Notes: generated by a model from the letters alone, not told the origin. Counted from the stretch's first letter, positions 6,289 through 18,100 are shown. The stretch: DNA of 64,000 nucleotides from Synechococcus sp. RSCCF101 (GCF_008807075.1 NZ_CP035632.1:558001-622000); one strand, 5' to 3'. Program-made: numbers and translations.

Positions 6289-8655
6289 TCAGCCCCGGGC
6301 TCCGCCCGACAGGGTGACGAGGGATCCCTTCTCGGTGTTGCCGCTGGAGCCGGTGATCGGGCTGACGGGCTGATCGCGGTCCCGGTTGCGCTTCGGCTCG
6401 AAGGCCGGCATCGCGGTCATCGGGCCTGGGCGACTGGGGTTGCGGCGACGGGCCGAGGCGCCCTCGGTGCCGGTCACATGCTGGCCGCGGTCCCAGTCAT
6501 CGCCGGTGATGCGGTGGGCTGTGGAGGAGCCCTCACCGGTCACCTTGGGGCTGGTGCGGACCGCACCCACATCGTGCTGTCCGGCCAGTGCGGGGCCGGC
6601 GCCGGCCGGCTCGGGCCGGGCGGGGAGGGCCCGGGGTTGACGGCCCGGGCGGTCGAACCGGAACTGCTCGGTTCCCGTGACCTTGTCCGGGGCCATGTCA
6701 AAGGGTCCGGTGATGCGGGAGCCCTGTTCGTAGCGGTTGCCCGTGACGGCGCGGCTCCGCTGCCGCTCCACCTGGGCTGCCCGCGCCGGCGACTGGACGC
6801 TGAACCGCTGCCAGGGGGCGTCGGCCAGGGGCTGAGGGAAATCAGCGGCGTTGTCGGTGGAAGCACCGCAGGCCTCGCCGATGTGCTCGGGGCCCACATA
6901 GGGCGTGCCGGAGATCGGCTCACAGGCGCCGCGATCGGCTCCGGTCATCACGCCACCGAGCCCGGGCTGCAATCCGGTCAGACCGGGACCCGGCGTGCCG
7001 GCACCCACGGGGGTGCGCTGCCGGATCGACTCCACCTGCTCTTTGCCACACCAGGCTCCGGCCTGCTCGAGGCCGGCGTAGGGCGTGCCGGTCACGGCTT
7101 TGCAGGTGCCCGGTTCATCGCCGGTGACACGGCCGGATCGGCCGGTCTGGGTGCCGCTCACCACCTGGGAGCGGTTGGTGACGCTGAAGCCCACCTTCGC
7201 GGCCTCGGGCTGCGGACGCGCTCCGCAGAAGGCCTCGTACTGCTGCGGTCCGACGTATTCGTCTCCGGTGACCCGCTTGCAGCTGCCGGGCTCGTTGCCG
7301 GTCACATGGGGGGAGCGCCCCACCATGGTGCCGGTCACGCCGGCACCGCGAAGCGTCTGGAGGTTGCCCACCTTCTCGGCCGGTCGGCCGCCGGGGAGAG
7401 GGTCCCGGCCGAGGTACTGATCACCCGTGAGGGTCCGGGCCGAGCCGGCTTCATCACCGGTGACCCTCTCGGAACGACCCACCATCACCCCGGTCACCGG
7501 CCGCCCGGCTTCGGTGCGGCTCAGACCCACCTTGGGGTTGGAGGGGATCGACCCACCGCACCAGCTGGTCATCTGATCGGCGCCGATGTACTCGGTGCCG
7601 GTCACGTTCTTGCAGGTGCCGGGCTCATCGCCGGTGACCTTGTGGGATCTGCCCACTTCGTTGCCGGTCACACGGTTGCCATGGCTGGTGCTGGTGACCT
7701 GCACCTTCAGGGGTTGGCTGGGTTCGGGCTCGGCCTGGCAGAAGTCGCGGAAGATCTCGGCTCCCATGTACTGGGTTCCGGTGATGGTGCGGCAGGTGCT
7801 GGCCTCGTTGCCGGTGGTGCGGGGCGAGCGGTTGGCCTGGGTGCCGGTCACGGTCTGGCCGGTGCTGGTCTCACTGGCTCCCACCTTCCAGTGGGCGTCG
7901 GCGGCTTCGGTGGGGCGATTGATGCCCCGGCGGGGTCCTGTGGGTCGGGTGCCGCCGCTGCGCTGGCTGCCGCAGGCGCCGGAGCGGCTGCGCAGCTCGC
8001 GGACCCGCTGGGCGAGCTCACGGCTGGTGAGGTCGGGATTGGCCTGCCGGGCCATGGACGCCGGTGTCGGGCTCGACTGGCTGGCGGATTTGCCGTGCTT
8101 GGAGAGAGCCTGCCGGCGGGCCAGCACCAGGGAGCGGCTGGGATTCTCGATGGCGCGGCGCTTGACGTTGCGGCGCTGGATGTCGGCGGGCTGCAGAGAG
8201 CGGGCGGAGGCGGCCGGTCGGGCCGGAGTCGCAGGGGCAGCGGCCGGAGTGGGGGCGGGCGCCTGAGCGGCGGCCTGACGGCTGGCCTGATGCACGTCCA
8301 CACGGGTGCGGTCGCGGCTGCCATCGGCGCGCTTGCCACGCCTGGAGAGGGCTTCCCGGCGGGCCAGCACCAGGTCCCGGCTGGGATTGGGGATGCGCTG
8401 CAGGGTTCTGCTGGTGCTCTCCTGCCGCGGCAGGGACACCGGCGCCGGAGCGGGAGCAGCAGCGCGGGTCCTGGGCGTGCTCGGACGGGTCTCCCGCGGA
8501 GTCACCGCTGCGGCCTTGGTGCGGCTGGGCCGGGCATCGGCGGCACCGCGCACGCGCTCGGGGCTCGAGGTGTAGCGGCCGGCGGCTTTCTTGCCGGCTG
8601 TGGTGAGAGCCTTGCGCCTCTCCAGTGCCGCCTCGCGACTCGACGTGCGTGCCAT
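6289..8655 (-). CDS. csoS2: Carboxysome scaffold protein CsoS2
   Basis: Intrinsically disordered 788-residue scaffold that condenses Rubisco and links it to the shell. N-terminal region: four basic helical repeats (about 7-26, 93-111, 173-191, 212-228) with cores such as LVLARREALSRRGKRA, the family's Rubisco-binding elements. Middle region: six repeats (about 259-600) built on VTG motifs and paired cysteines. C-terminal region (615-788): further VTG/ITG motifs and the conserved ending ITGSSGNTEKGSLVTLSGG. The frame is open to 8697, but MARTSSREAALERR at 8655 is the family-like start. I saw no obvious reason to propose a short frameshift product here. Confidence 0.94.
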   Translation of the reverse strand: MARTSSREAALERRKALTTAGKKAAGRYTSSPERVRGAADARPSRTKAAAVTPRETRPSTPRTRAAAPAPAPVSLPRQESTSRTLQRIPNPSRDLVLARREALSRRGKRADGSRDRTRVDVHQASRQAAAQAPAPTPAAAPATPARPAASARSLQPADIQRRNVKRRAIENPSRSLVLARRQALSKHGKSASQSSPTPASMARQANPDLTSRELAQRVRELRSRSGACGSQRSGGTRPTGPRRGINRPTEAADAHWKVGASETSTGQTVTGTQANRSPRTTGNEASTCRTITGTQYMGAEIFRDFCQAEPEPSQPLKVQVTSTSHGNRVTGNEVGRSHKVTGDEPGTCKNVTGTEYIGADQMTSWCGGSIPSNPKVGLSRTEAGRPVTGVMVGRSERVTGDEAGSARTLTGDQYLGRDPLPGGRPAEKVGNLQTLRGAGVTGTMVGRSPHVTGNEPGSCKRVTGDEYVGPQQYEAFCGARPQPEAAKVGFSVTNRSQVVSGTQTGRSGRVTGDEPGTCKAVTGTPYAGLEQAGAWCGKEQVESIRQRTPVGAGTPGPGLTGLQPGLGGVMTGADRGACEPISGTPYVGPEHIGEACGASTDNAADFPQPLADAPWQRFSVQSPARAAQVERQRSRAVTGNRYEQGSRITGPFDMAPDKVTGTEQFRFDRPGRQPRALPARPEPAGAGPALAGQHDVGAVRTSPKVTGEGSSTAHRITGDDWDRGQHVTGTEGASARRRNPSRPGPMTAMPAFEPKRNRDRDQPVSPITGSSGNTEKGSLVTLSGGARG
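6856..7881 (-). repeat. CsoS2 middle-region repeats (six)
   Basis: Codons 259-600 hold six copies of about 50 residues, each with an opening VTG segment, GRS/NRS, a VTGDEPG-like centre and a closing VTGTxY. Five carry two cysteines (C288/C306, C348/C366, C459/C477, C518/C536, C578/C596). The third copy (about 376-420) has none. Confidence 0.8.
7972..8637 (-). repeat. CsoS2 N-terminal Rubisco-binding repeats (four)
   Basis: Codons 7-228 contain four spaced copies of a basic motif of the type LARR-ALS-GK-A. The second and third copies are nearly identical (SRDLVLARREALSRRGKRA and SRSLVLARRQALSKHGKSA); the first and fourth are more diverged. Confidence 0.8.
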
Positions 8656-8762
8656 GTCCCCGGGTGATGTGTGCAGTGATCCAACGCGTGTTGCCATCCC
8701 GCTCGGGACAGCGGGAGACCTCCGTCAGTGAGCCCGGAGATCCCCGATTGCCGAAGCGGCGT

Positions 8763-9104
8763 TCAGCGGGCCTCGAAGACCACGAAGGCTGCACCCTGGC
8801 TCTGGGTGTAGGCGTCGTAGCCGACCATGCGCACGTGGTGATCGGGATAAGCGCGGTGGCAGGCCTCGAGTTCACTGACGATCACGCCGAGGTCCTTCTC
8901 ACCGAAGAAGGGCAGTTTCCAGTACGACCAGTAGGTCGCCATGGAACGACTGGGGTGGATGTGCTCCACGAGGGGCGTCCAGCCCTGGGCGATGATGTAG
9001 GCGATCTGGTCGTAGATCTCGTCCTGGGTCATCGGCGGCAGAAAGCCGAAGGTTTCCAGGGTGGCGACTGTCTGATAGTCACCCACGGTGCTCTGGAACG
9101 GCAT
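8763..9104 (-). CDS. cbbS: Ribulose bisphosphate carboxylase small subunit (form IA)
   Basis: A 113-residue small subunit that caps the L8S8 Rubisco. Motifs: ETFGFLPPMTQDEIYDQI near the start, YWSYWKLPFFGE in the centre, and a family-typical C-terminal strand ending AAFVVFEAR. Its length is that of short form IA subunits of alpha-cyanobacteria and proteobacteria, not of form IB. It lies 90 bases after cbbL, separated by a perfect hairpin, and 107 bases before csoS2. Confidence 0.97.
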   Translation of the reverse strand: MPFQSTVGDYQTVATLETFGFLPPMTQDEIYDQIAYIIAQGWTPLVEHIHPSRSMATYWSYWKLPFFGEKDLGVIVSELEACHRAYPDHHVRMVGYDAYTQSQGAAFVVFEAR

Positions 9105-9148
9105 GGGAGTCCTTGCTGAGGGTGGTGGTGTTGAGGCGAAGTGACCGC

Positions 9149-9179
9149 GACGGCGGATTCACAATCGGAATCCGCCGTC
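9149..9179 (-). promoter_or_regulatory. Perfect 12-bp hairpin between cbbL and cbbS
   Basis: Arms at 9149-9160 (gacggcggattc) and 9168-9179 (gaatccgccgtc) are exact reverse complements around a 7-base loop. The hairpin starts 15 bases past the cbbL stop and has no following U-run on the minus strand, so it looks more like an mRNA-stabilising, processing or partial-termination element than a full terminator. Confidence 0.75.
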
Positions 9180-9194
9180 ATCGGCCGGGTCAGG

Positions 9195-10607
9195 TCAGTT
9201 GACGTCGAGCTTGTCGACGGTGTCGAACTCGAATTTGATCTCCTTCCAGGTCTCCAGGGCGATCGCCAGTTCGGGGCTGTGCTTGGCGGCCTCCATCAGG
9301 ATGTCGCGGCTTTCCTTCTCCAGCTCACGGCCGGCGTTGCGGGCCTTGACACAGGCTTCCAGAGCCACACGGTTGGCGGCGGCGCCGGCGGCCGATCCCC
9401 AGGGGTGACCGTGGGTGCCACCACCGAACTGGAGCACGGAATCGTCGCCGAAGATGGTGACGAGGGCCGGCATGTGCCACACGTGGATACCACCGGAGGC
9501 CACGGCGAAGACCCCGCCCATGGAACCCCAGTCCTGGTCGAAGAAGTTGCCGCGGGTGCGATCTTCGGGGATGAAGGATTCACGCAGCTGGTCGATGAAG
9601 CCCAGCGTCGTCTGACGGTCGCCTTCGAGCTTGCCCACCACGGTGCCGGTGTGCAGCTGGTCGCCACCGGAGAGGCGCAGGCACTTGGCCAGCACGCGGA
9701 AGTGGATGCCGTGCTTGGGATGACGGTCGATCACCGCGTGCATGGCGCGGTGGATGTGGAGCAGCATGCCGTTCTTGCGGCACCACTTAGCCAGACCGGT
9801 GTTGGCGGTGAAGCCACCGGTGATGTAGTCGTGCATGATGATCGGCTGCCCGAGCTCCTTGGCGAACTCGGCCCGCTCGTACATCTCCTCGGGAGTTGCG
9901 GCGGTGCAGTTGAGGTAGTGCCCCTTCTTCTCACCGGTCTCCATCTCGGCCGACTTCACAGCTTCGGCAACGAACTCGAAGCGGTTCTGCCAGCGCTGGA
10001 ACGGCTGGGAGTTGATGTTCTCGTCGTCCTTGGTGAAGTCGAGACCGCCCCGCAGGCACTCGTAGACCACCCGGCCGTAGTTCTTGCCGGAGAGGCCGAG
10101 CTTCGGCTTGATCGTGCAGCCAAGTAGCGGACGGCCGTACTTGTTCATGCGGTCGCGCTCGACAACGATGCCGTTCGGCGGACCCATGCAGGTCTTGATG
10201 AAGGCCAGCGGGAAGCGGATGTCCTCAAGCCGCAGGTGACGCAGGGCCTTGAAGCCGAAGACGTTGCCCACCAGGGAGGTGAGCACGTTGGTGACGGACC
10301 CTTCCTCGAACAGATCGAGGGGATAGGCGATGAAGGCGTAGAAGGACTCCTTGTCGCCGGGGACATCCTCGATCCGGTAGCAGCGGCCCTTGTAGAAATC
10401 CAGGTCGGTCAGCAGCTCGGACCAGACCGTGGACCAGGTGCCGGTCGAGGACTCGGCCGCCACGGCGGCACCGACTTCCTCGCGGGGCACCCCTTCCTGG
10501 CCGGTGCACTTGAAGCAGGCCAGCAGGTCGGTGTCGAGGGGAACGTAGTCGGGAGTCCAGTAGGTGTCTCTGTACTCCTTGACCCCTGCGTCGTACTTCT
10601 TGCTCAT
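9195..10607 (-). CDS. cbbL: Ribulose bisphosphate carboxylase large subunit (form IA)
   Basis: Catalytic subunit fixing CO2 onto ribulose-1,5-bisphosphate, 470 residues. Active-site residues are intact: K167 and K169 in [10 protein letters not shown], and the carbamylated lysine K193 with D195 and E196 in [10 protein letters not shown] (26 residues between K167 and K193, as in spinach K175/K201). [18 protein letters not shown] and the loop [14 protein letters not shown] are also present. The start [17 protein letters not shown] and the cso context place it in form IA. GGAG precedes the ATG by 8 bases. csoS1 lies 71 bases upstream and cbbS 90 bases downstream. Confidence 0.98.
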   Translation of the reverse strand: MSKKYDAGVKEYRDTYWTPDYVPLDTDLLACFKCTGQEGVPREEVGAAVAAESSTGTWSTVWSELLTDLDFYKGRCYRIEDVPGDKESFYAFIAYPLDLFEEGSVTNVLTSLVGNVFGFKALRHLRLEDIRFPLAFIKTCMGPPNGIVVERDRMNKYGRPLLGCTIKPKLGLSGKNYGRVVYECLRGGLDFTKDDENINSQPFQRWQNRFEFVAEAVKSAEMETGEKKGHYLNCTAATPEEMYERAEFAKELGQPIIMHDYITGGFTANTGLAKWCRKNGMLLHIHRAMHAVIDRHPKHGIHFRVLAKCLRLSGGDQLHTGTVVGKLEGDRQTTLGFIDQLRESFIPEDRTRGNFFDQDWGSMGGVFAVASGGIHVWHMPALVTIFGDDSVLQFGGGTHGHPWGSAAGAAANRVALEACVKARNAGRELEKESRDILMEAAKHSPELAIALETWKEIKFEFDTVDKLDVN

Positions 10608-10678
10608 GGGTTAACTCCGTTGTGGTCGTGGGAAATGACGGGAAGGCCGCCTGGGCCGTGCCTGGCGATTCAGTCCGT

Positions 10679-10990
10679 TCAGTCCTTCTGACCAGAGAAG
10701 TTGCCGTTGCCGAGCGCAGGCTCCACCTCACGGTGCGGGCGGGCGATGATGTGGGCGGCCACCAGACCGTCACCGACCCGCTCGCAGGCATCGGCTCCGG
10801 CGCGGACGGCAGCGTTCACAGCACCGGTCTCACCGCGGACGAGAACGGTCACGTAACCGCCGCCGACGAACTCGCGTCCGATCAGGCGCACTTCCGCGGC
10901 TTTGGTCATGGCGTCAGCCGCCTCGATGGCCGGGACGAGACCGCGGGTCTCGATCATGCCGAGGGCGATGCCCATGGTTTCGTTAGCCAT
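10679..10990 (-). CDS. csoS1: Main carboxysome shell hexamer protein CsoS1
   Basis: A 103-residue BMC-H protein forming the hexagonal facets of the alpha-carboxysome. The whole length is one BMC domain: GIALGMIETRGLVPAIEAAD, then REFVGGGYVTVLVRGETGAV and GLVAAHIIARPHREVE. It is the first gene of the cso operon, 71 bases before cbbL, with its promoter probably in the 217-base gap shared with divergent rdgB. Only one such gene precedes cbbL, as usual in alpha-cyanobacteria; the extended paralogue csoS1E lies at the other end of the operon. Confidence 0.97.
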   Translation of the reverse strand: MANETMGIALGMIETRGLVPAIEAADAMTKAAEVRLIGREFVGGGYVTVLVRGETGAVNAAVRAGADACERVGDGLVAAHIIARPHREVEPALGNGNFSGQKD

Positions 10991-11207
10991 TGCCTGCCGG
11001 AAAGGGGTTGATTTGTTCGCGAATGACAATGCTTGTCGGCCATCCCCTCCGTCAAGCGATCCGGGGTGTTCCGGCAATGATGGTCCGTTGTGAACGGAAT
11101 AAGCAGAACTGATTAATTCGTTGTGGAACGTTGCGTGCCGGCTGATCCGGCCTCCGAACGCCTCTGCGGAAGCGGAAGACGGACCCTCCGTCCCTCACAA
11201 TCGCCCC
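10991..11207. promoter_or_regulatory. Divergent promoter region, cso operon and rdgB
   Basis: This 217-base non-coding gap must drive the cso operon leftwards and rdgB rightwards. It is more AT-rich than the flanks. On the minus strand a TTGACG (10 50-55 on the plus strand numbering 11050-11055) could be a -35 box, but no convincing -10 follows. A perfect interrupted palindrome TCCGTT-GTG-AACGGA at 11084-11098 is a candidate operator. Promoter assignment is tentative. Confidence 0.4.
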
Positions 11208-11825
11208 ATGAGCGGACCTTCTTCTGCCGCCGTGCCGGGCCCTTCTCCCCTGCAGGAGCTGGTGATCGCCAGCAGCAATCCGATCAAGGTGGAGGATCTC
11301 ACCACCATGCTGCAGCCCCTCGGGCTGGGCATTCTTCCCCTGCCGGAAGGGCTCGAGATCGAGGAGACCGGCAGCACCTATGCGGAGAACGCCCGCCTCA
11401 AGGCCAGCGGTGTCGCCCGCGTGACCGGTCACTGGTCCCTGGCCGATGACTCGGGCCTGGAGGTGGATGCTCTCGGTGGAGCGCCGGGTGTGCTGTCGGC
11501 CCGCTACGCCCCGACAGCGGCTGAACGCAACGCCCGCCTGCTGCAGGAGCTGGGATCGGTGCCCTACCGGTCCGCCGCGTTCGTCAGCGCCATGGCCCTG
11601 GCCGACCCGTCAGGAGCAGTGGTCCTCGAGGCGGAAGGAGCCTGCCGAGGCTCGATCCTGACCCGGCCGATCGGTCCCTGCGAGGGCTATGCCGCACTCT
11701 TCTGGCTGCGGGAGGCGGCGATGACCTACGCCGAGCTGCCCCAGCACCTGCGCTTCAAGCTGGGCAGCCGCGGCCGGGCCGCCCGTGAGATGGCCGAGCG
11801 GCTGCGGGCCCTGATCAGCGGTTGA
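11208..11825 (+). CDS. rdgB: XTP/dITP pyrophosphatase (RdgB/HAM1)
   Basis: House-cleaning pyrophosphatase that hydrolyses non-canonical purine nucleotides (XTP, dITP) to monophosphates. 205 residues. Family motifs in order: [14 protein letters not shown] (substrate loop), [15 protein letters not shown], and the catalytic [18 protein letters not shown] followed by SARYA. Start: ATG 11208; an upstream in-frame ATG at 11121 only adds non-family sequence. Divergent from csoS1, a linkage I recall for marine picocyanobacteria. Its last 11 bases overlap the 3' end of convergent csoS1D. Confidence 0.92.
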   Translation: MSGPSSAAVPGPSPLQELVIASSNPIKVEDLTTMLQPLGLGILPLPEGLEIEETGSTYAENARLKASGVARVTGHWSLADDSGLEVDALGGAPGVLSARYAPTAAERNARLLQELGSVPYRSAAFVSAMALADPSGAVVLEAEGACRGSILTRPIGPCEGYAALFWLREAAMTYAELPQHLRFKLGSRGRAAREMAERLRALISG

Positions 11826-11829
11826 TCAG
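11811..11829. terminator. Stop-codon hairpin between rdgB and csoS1D
   Basis: CTGATCA (11811-11817) and TGATCAG (11823-11829) are perfect 7-base arms around GCGGT. The left arm holds the csoS1D stop, the right arm the rdgB stop. No T-run follows, so termination is unproven. Confidence 0.4.
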
Positions 11830-12591
11830 CTGGATCGCATGCATGGCCGCCGCGGCGGCCTCCTCCACATCACCCTCCCGGCCCGCCAGGGTCAGGCGGC
11901 CGAAGGCTCCGACGGCCTTGACATCGACAACGGTGATGTTCGAGGCCTTCTCGGCTTCATTGGCTGCGATCAGCACATAGCCGGCCGGCTCGGTCTCGAG
12001 GATGAACATGCTCATGCCGGCCTGGATCATCGAGCCGCGGCGGTTCTGCCGGTTGATGAGAACCGCGTGATCGGGCGTGATCGCCCGGATGATCTCGGTC
12101 CAGCTCACATCGCAGCGGCTGCGTCGCTCCACGCTGCTGCCGATGGCATCGAGAATCACATCGCCGGAGTGGAGCACATTGCTCTGGTCGCGGTGATAGA
12201 TCGCCAGAGAGCCGAAGGCCCGCTCCACCACCATCTGGCCGAGGCGAACGGTGCTGGCCTTGAGGGCGATGTCGGTGACCCGGTGGACCGCCATGCCGGG
12301 AGACACCTCCAGCCAGAGACAGGCATCACCGGGGATCGGCAGAAACCCCTGCGAGACGGTGCCCATGTAGGCCGCCAGCTGGGGTTGCAGCGAGTCGAGA
12401 AACACGTAGGTGCGCAGCTCGATCGACTGCACCTGACTCGACTGGCGCACCTGGCGGGTGGTTTCGCCGTCGGTGGTGATCACGCAGCTGGGACCGCCGG
12501 CGGCCTCCGGCCGGCTCTGGGTCCCGGTCACCCTGACCGAGCCGGAAGGACGTCGTCCCATCGGTTGCTGGAACGTGGCCCTGCCCTGCAT
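11815..12591 (-). CDS. csoS1D: Tandem-BMC carboxysome shell protein CsoS1D
   Basis: BMC-T protein, 258 residues, forming stacked pseudohexameric trimers with a gated pore in the alpha-carboxysome shell. Two BMC domains follow an N-terminal extension of about 50 residues: domain 1 from [20 protein letters not shown], including [18 protein letters not shown]; domain 2 from [19 protein letters not shown] to [23 protein letters not shown] 12591 ([10 protein letters not shown]) is chosen because an upstream open frame to 12807 resembles nothing known. Residues 21-25 read VTGTQ, like the CsoS2 repeat motif. It is separate from the main operon, on the same strand, beyond rdgB. Confidence 0.93.
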   Translation of the reverse strand: MQGRATFQQPMGRRPSGSVRVTGTQSRPEAAGGPSCVITTDGETTRQVRQSSQVQSIELRTYVFLDSLQPQLAAYMGTVSQGFLPIPGDACLWLEVSPGMAVHRVTDIALKASTVRLGQMVVERAFGSLAIYHRDQSNVLHSGDVILDAIGSSVERRSRCDVSWTEIIRAITPDHAVLINRQNRRGSMIQAGMSMFILETEPAGYVLIAANEAEKASNITVVDVKAVGAFGRLTLAGREGDVEEAAAAAMHAIQLINR

Positions 12592-12760
12592 GGCGCGCGA
12601 TCCTACCGGCCGACCTGCAGCCGTGACTTGCGGACCTGGACTCAGCCGATACATTCGCACCAGATCTGACTCCGGCACGTCGATGGTGAGCACACCCGCC
12701 TCCGCCGCCAGGCCCAGCGCCGGCGAACCCTCCGCGATGCGGGCCTGGATGAAGGAAATG

Positions 12761-13147
12761 ATGGAGGGAGAAGCCACGCCGGAACGGGCTCTCGCCCTGA
12801 TCGGCATAGGCCTGGTCGGGCGGATGACCGGCTCCTCCAGTGAATCCGAATGGTCCTGGATTCAACCGGAGGATGGAACGGAAGCTCGGCTGGATGGCCT
12901 GCGTCGTCGCCTCGAGACGATCGCCCTGGCGATCAACACCGGCGCTCCGCTCACCACCCAGGAGGTGAGCCAGCTCCTCGGTGCCCGGCCCGGCTCCGAC
13001 CGGGCGCGGCGGGGCGATGTTCAGGCCGAGCGTCTGAGCCGCAATGTCTGGCGTCTCAGCCGGGTCGAGTCCTCCGGGCGTGAGGTCGATGGCGGCCGGA
13101 TGAACGCCGGCTTCAGCGAAGCGGCGGGCCGTCGCCGCCGCCTCTGA
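12761..13147 (+). CDS. Conserved-looking small protein of unknown function next to csoS1D
   Basis: A 128-residue protein I do not recognise. It begins [20 protein letters not shown], has a central region [29 protein letters not shown] that looks helix-turn-helix-like, and ends in a basic tail GRRRRL. AAGGA at 12752-12756 sits 4 bases before ATG 12761, which favours this start over ATGs at 12749 and 12758. It diverges from csoS1D across a 169-base gap and could share regulation with it. A DNA-binding role is only a guess from the fold-like pattern. Confidence 0.6.
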   Translation: MEGEATPERALALIGIGLVGRMTGSSSESEWSWIQPEDGTEARLDGLRRRLETIALAINTGAPLTTQEVSQLLGARPGSDRARRGDVQAERLSRNVWRLSRVESSGREVDGGRMNAGFSEAAGRRRRL

Positions 13148-13179
13148 ATCGAGACCCGAATCGAACTCCGTTCAGCGGC

Positions 13180-13752
13180 TCATTCGCTGCTGCCGGCGTC
13201 CCCGTTCTCGCCGGCAGCACCGTTGTCGCCAGAGGCCCCGTCCGGTGCGCTGTCATCCGCGTCCTCATTCGCGGAAGCGGCGGGTTCGCTTGCCTCGGGC
13301 TCGGCACAGATCACCACCGAATCCAGCTGGGCCCGGGCCGCGAGCACGGAGGCCGCCTCCAGCTGGAGCGCCACGCTGGCATCGGCCAGGGTCATGTCCT
13401 TCTGCCGCCGCACCTCAGCCACGGCCTGCCGGAACAGCTCCACCTGGTCCCTGAACTCCTTCACCTCGGCCTTCTCCAGCTCAGTGTTGGCGTCCCTCAG
13501 GCTCGCCATCGCCTGATCGAGCTTCGTGCCGGCCGTTTCGGCGTCCTCCACCGTCGATTCCGGCGTCAGGCCTTCCACGCCGGCCACGGCCTCCTCCACC
13601 GCGGCGCGCGCCGCACAGACCGCAGCCACATCGGCGATCACGGCCTGCTCGTCGGATTCGGCCCTCTGCTCGGGGCTGCGGCAGGCGGTGGTCAGCATCA
13701 TCAGCGCCACACCGCTCAGCAGCAGGCAGGCCGGTCCGGAGGGAGAAGCCAT
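13180..13752 (-). CDS. Putative lipoprotein of unknown function
   Basis: 190 residues. A signal peptide with lipobox (LTTAC, lipidated C24) predicts a lipid-anchored envelope protein. The body (about 30-150) is an Ala/Glu/Lys-rich, probably coiled-coil region (TELEKAEVKEFRDQVELFRQ); the last 40 residues are acidic and Asp/Glu/Gly/Ala/Ser-rich. No enzymatic motif. It is transcribed divergently from chlN and convergently with the small gene at 12761. Function unknown. Confidence 0.7.
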   Translation of the reverse strand: MASPSGPACLLLSGVALMMLTTACRSPEQRAESDEQAVIADVAAVCAARAAVEEAVAGVEGLTPESTVEDAETAGTKLDQAMASLRDANTELEKAEVKEFRDQVELFRQAVAEVRRQKDMTLADASVALQLEAASVLAARAQLDSVVICAEPEASEPAASANEDADDSAPDGASGDNGAAGENGDAGSSE

Positions 13753-13807
13753 GGAGGCGATTCGGGTGCAGCGTCTGCTCGACCGTAGATCGGATCAGGG
13801 GATCTGA

Positions 13808-15223
<1,416 letters not shown>

Positions 15224-15283
15224 CTCCGGCGCTCATCTCCACCCCCTCCACACCCACTGTCTCCCCGTTCACTCCCGCCCCCG

Positions 15284-16975
15284 ATGGAACTCACGCTCTG
15301 GACCTACGAGGGCCCACCCCATGTGGGCGCGATGCGCATCGCCGCTTCGATGGAGGGCGTGCACTACGTGCTCCATGCCCCCCAGGGGGACACCTACGCC
15401 GACCTGCTGTTCACGATGATCGAGCGACGCGGTTGCCGGCCGCCGGTCACTTACACCACGTTCCAGGCCAGAGACCTGGGAGGCGACACCGCCGACCTGG
15501 TGACGCGCACGATCGCCGATGCGGTGCAGCGGTTTGCTCCGGAAGCCCTGCTGGTGGGCGAGAGCTGCACGGCGGAGCTCATCCAGGACCAACCCGGAGC
15601 GCTGGCCGCCGGCATGGACCTGGGCGGGGTGCCGGTGGTCAGCCTCGAGCTGCCGGCCTATTCCAAGAAGGAGAACTGGGGGGCTGCCGAAACCTTCTAC
15701 CAGCTGGTCCGGGCGCTGCTCAGACCCCAGATGCCCCCGCCCGGCCAGCCCCGGCCCGATCCCGGCCGCTGGCGCCGGGAGGGCCGCCGGCCGCGGGTGA
15801 ACCTGCTGGGGCCGAGCCTGCTGGGCTTCCGCTGTCGGGATGACGTGCGCGAGATCACCCGTCTGCTGGCCAGCCATGGCATCGATGTGAGCGTGACCGC
15901 GCCGCTGGGTGCCCGACCGGCCGATCTGGAGCGCCTGCCCGATGCCGATGTCAACGTCTGTCTGACGCCCGAGGTGGCGGGCACGGCCTGCAGCTGGCTG
16001 GAGCGCAGCTTCGGCATGCCCTGGGTGCGCACGGTGCCGATCGGCATCCGTGCCACAGCCGATTTCCTGCGGGAGATCCATGGCCTGCTCGAGCTGGAGC
16101 TGCCGCCGGAGCTGGTTCCTGATGCCGGCGGCGCCTGTGAGGCCGAGCGGCGCTCACAGCTTCCCTGGTACTCCCGCTCGGTGGATTCCACCTATCTCAC
16201 GGGCAAGCGGGTGTTCATCTTCGGCGACGCCAGCCATGCCATCGCTGCCGCCCGCATCGCCCGCCACGAGCTGGGCTTCGAGGTGGTGGGCCTGGGCAGC
16301 TACAGCCGGGAACGGGCCCGGGAGGTCCGCGCGGCCGCCAGGGAGTTCGGGCTCAACGCCCTGATCACCGATGACTATCTCGCCGTGGAGGCCGCGATGG
16401 CGGAGGCCGCCCCGGAGCTGGTGCTGGGCACCCAGATGGAACGGCACAGCGCCAAGCGGCTGGGACTTCCCTGCGCCGTGATCAGTGCACCCCTGCACGT
16501 TCAGGATGTGCCGGCCCACCACTCACCCCAGATGGGCTGGGAAGGGGCGAATGTGATCTTCGATGCCTGGGTCCACCCGTTGATGATGGGTCTGGAGGAG
16601 CATCTGATCGGCATGTTCCGGCACGATTTCGAGTTCGTCGACGGTCACCGCAGTCACCTCGGCGAAGGAACCGCTTCGCCGGGCACGCCAGCTGCGGCAA
16701 CTCCGCCTGCACAGACCTTCTCCACCCCGCTGCAGGATCTCTCCCCTGCCGATGCGGCTGAGGCCCTGGCCACGACGGTGGCCGTGGCCGAGGCGTTCGC
16801 GCCGGCGGGCGGTGCTCCCGAGTGGACGGCGGACGGCGAGGCGGAGCTGAACCGCATTCCCTTCTTCGTGCGGGGCAAGGTCCGCCGCAACACCGAATCC
16901 TTCGCCCGGGATCGGGGCCTGGTGGCGATCGACGCCGAAACGCTGTACGACGCCAAGGCCCACTTCAGCCGCTGA
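15284..16975 (+). CDS. chlB: Dark-operative protochlorophyllide reductase subunit B
   Basis: ChlB, 563 residues, partner of ChlN in the nitrogenase-like NB-protein. The start [19 protein letters not shown] is family-typical. D36 ([11 protein letters not shown]) is the unusual aspartate that supplies the fourth ligand of the NB cluster. [15 protein letters not shown] and the C-terminal PCP-reductase domain (about 515-560, [16 protein letters not shown]) are present. A variable Pro/Ala-rich linker (about 460-510) separates the two parts. 60 bases after chlN and 183 bases before chlL. Confidence 0.96.
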   Translation: MELTLWTYEGPPHVGAMRIAASMEGVHYVLHAPQGDTYADLLFTMIERRGCRPPVTYTTFQARDLGGDTADLVTRTIADAVQRFAPEALLVGESCTAELIQDQPGALAAGMDLGGVPVVSLELPAYSKKENWGAAETFYQLVRALLRPQMPPPGQPRPDPGRWRREGRRPRVNLLGPSLLGFRCRDDVREITRLLASHGIDVSVTAPLGARPADLERLPDADVNVCLTPEVAGTACSWLERSFGMPWVRTVPIGIRATADFLREIHGLLELELPPELVPDAGGACEAERRSQLPWYSRSVDSTYLTGKRVFIFGDASHAIAAARIARHELGFEVVGLGSYSRERAREVRAAAREFGLNALITDDYLAVEAAMAEAAPELVLGTQMERHSAKRLGLPCAVISAPLHVQDVPAHHSPQMGWEGANVIFDAWVHPLMMGLEEHLIGMFRHDFEFVDGHRSHLGEGTASPGTPAAATPPAQTFSTPLQDLSPADAAEALATTVAVAEAFAPAGGAPEWTADGEAELNRIPFFVRGKVRRNTESFARDRGLVAIDAETLYDAKAHFSR

Positions 16976-18067
<1,092 letters not shown>

Positions 18068-18086
18068 GCGGCTCCGGCGGAGCCGC
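18068..18086. terminator. Bidirectional hairpin between chlL and P450 gene
   Basis: Eight-base GC-rich arms gcggctcc (18068-18075) and ggagccgc (18079-18086) flank GGC. It lies directly between two convergent stops. There is no T-run, so it may end RNAs by stability rather than classic intrinsic termination. Confidence 0.6.
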
Positions 18087-18100
18087 CACCCGCGCGCCGA

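Noticed and set aside
12592-12807. csoS1D start at 12807
   Set aside because: The additional 72 codons are not CsoS1D-like and would run into the divergent small gene.
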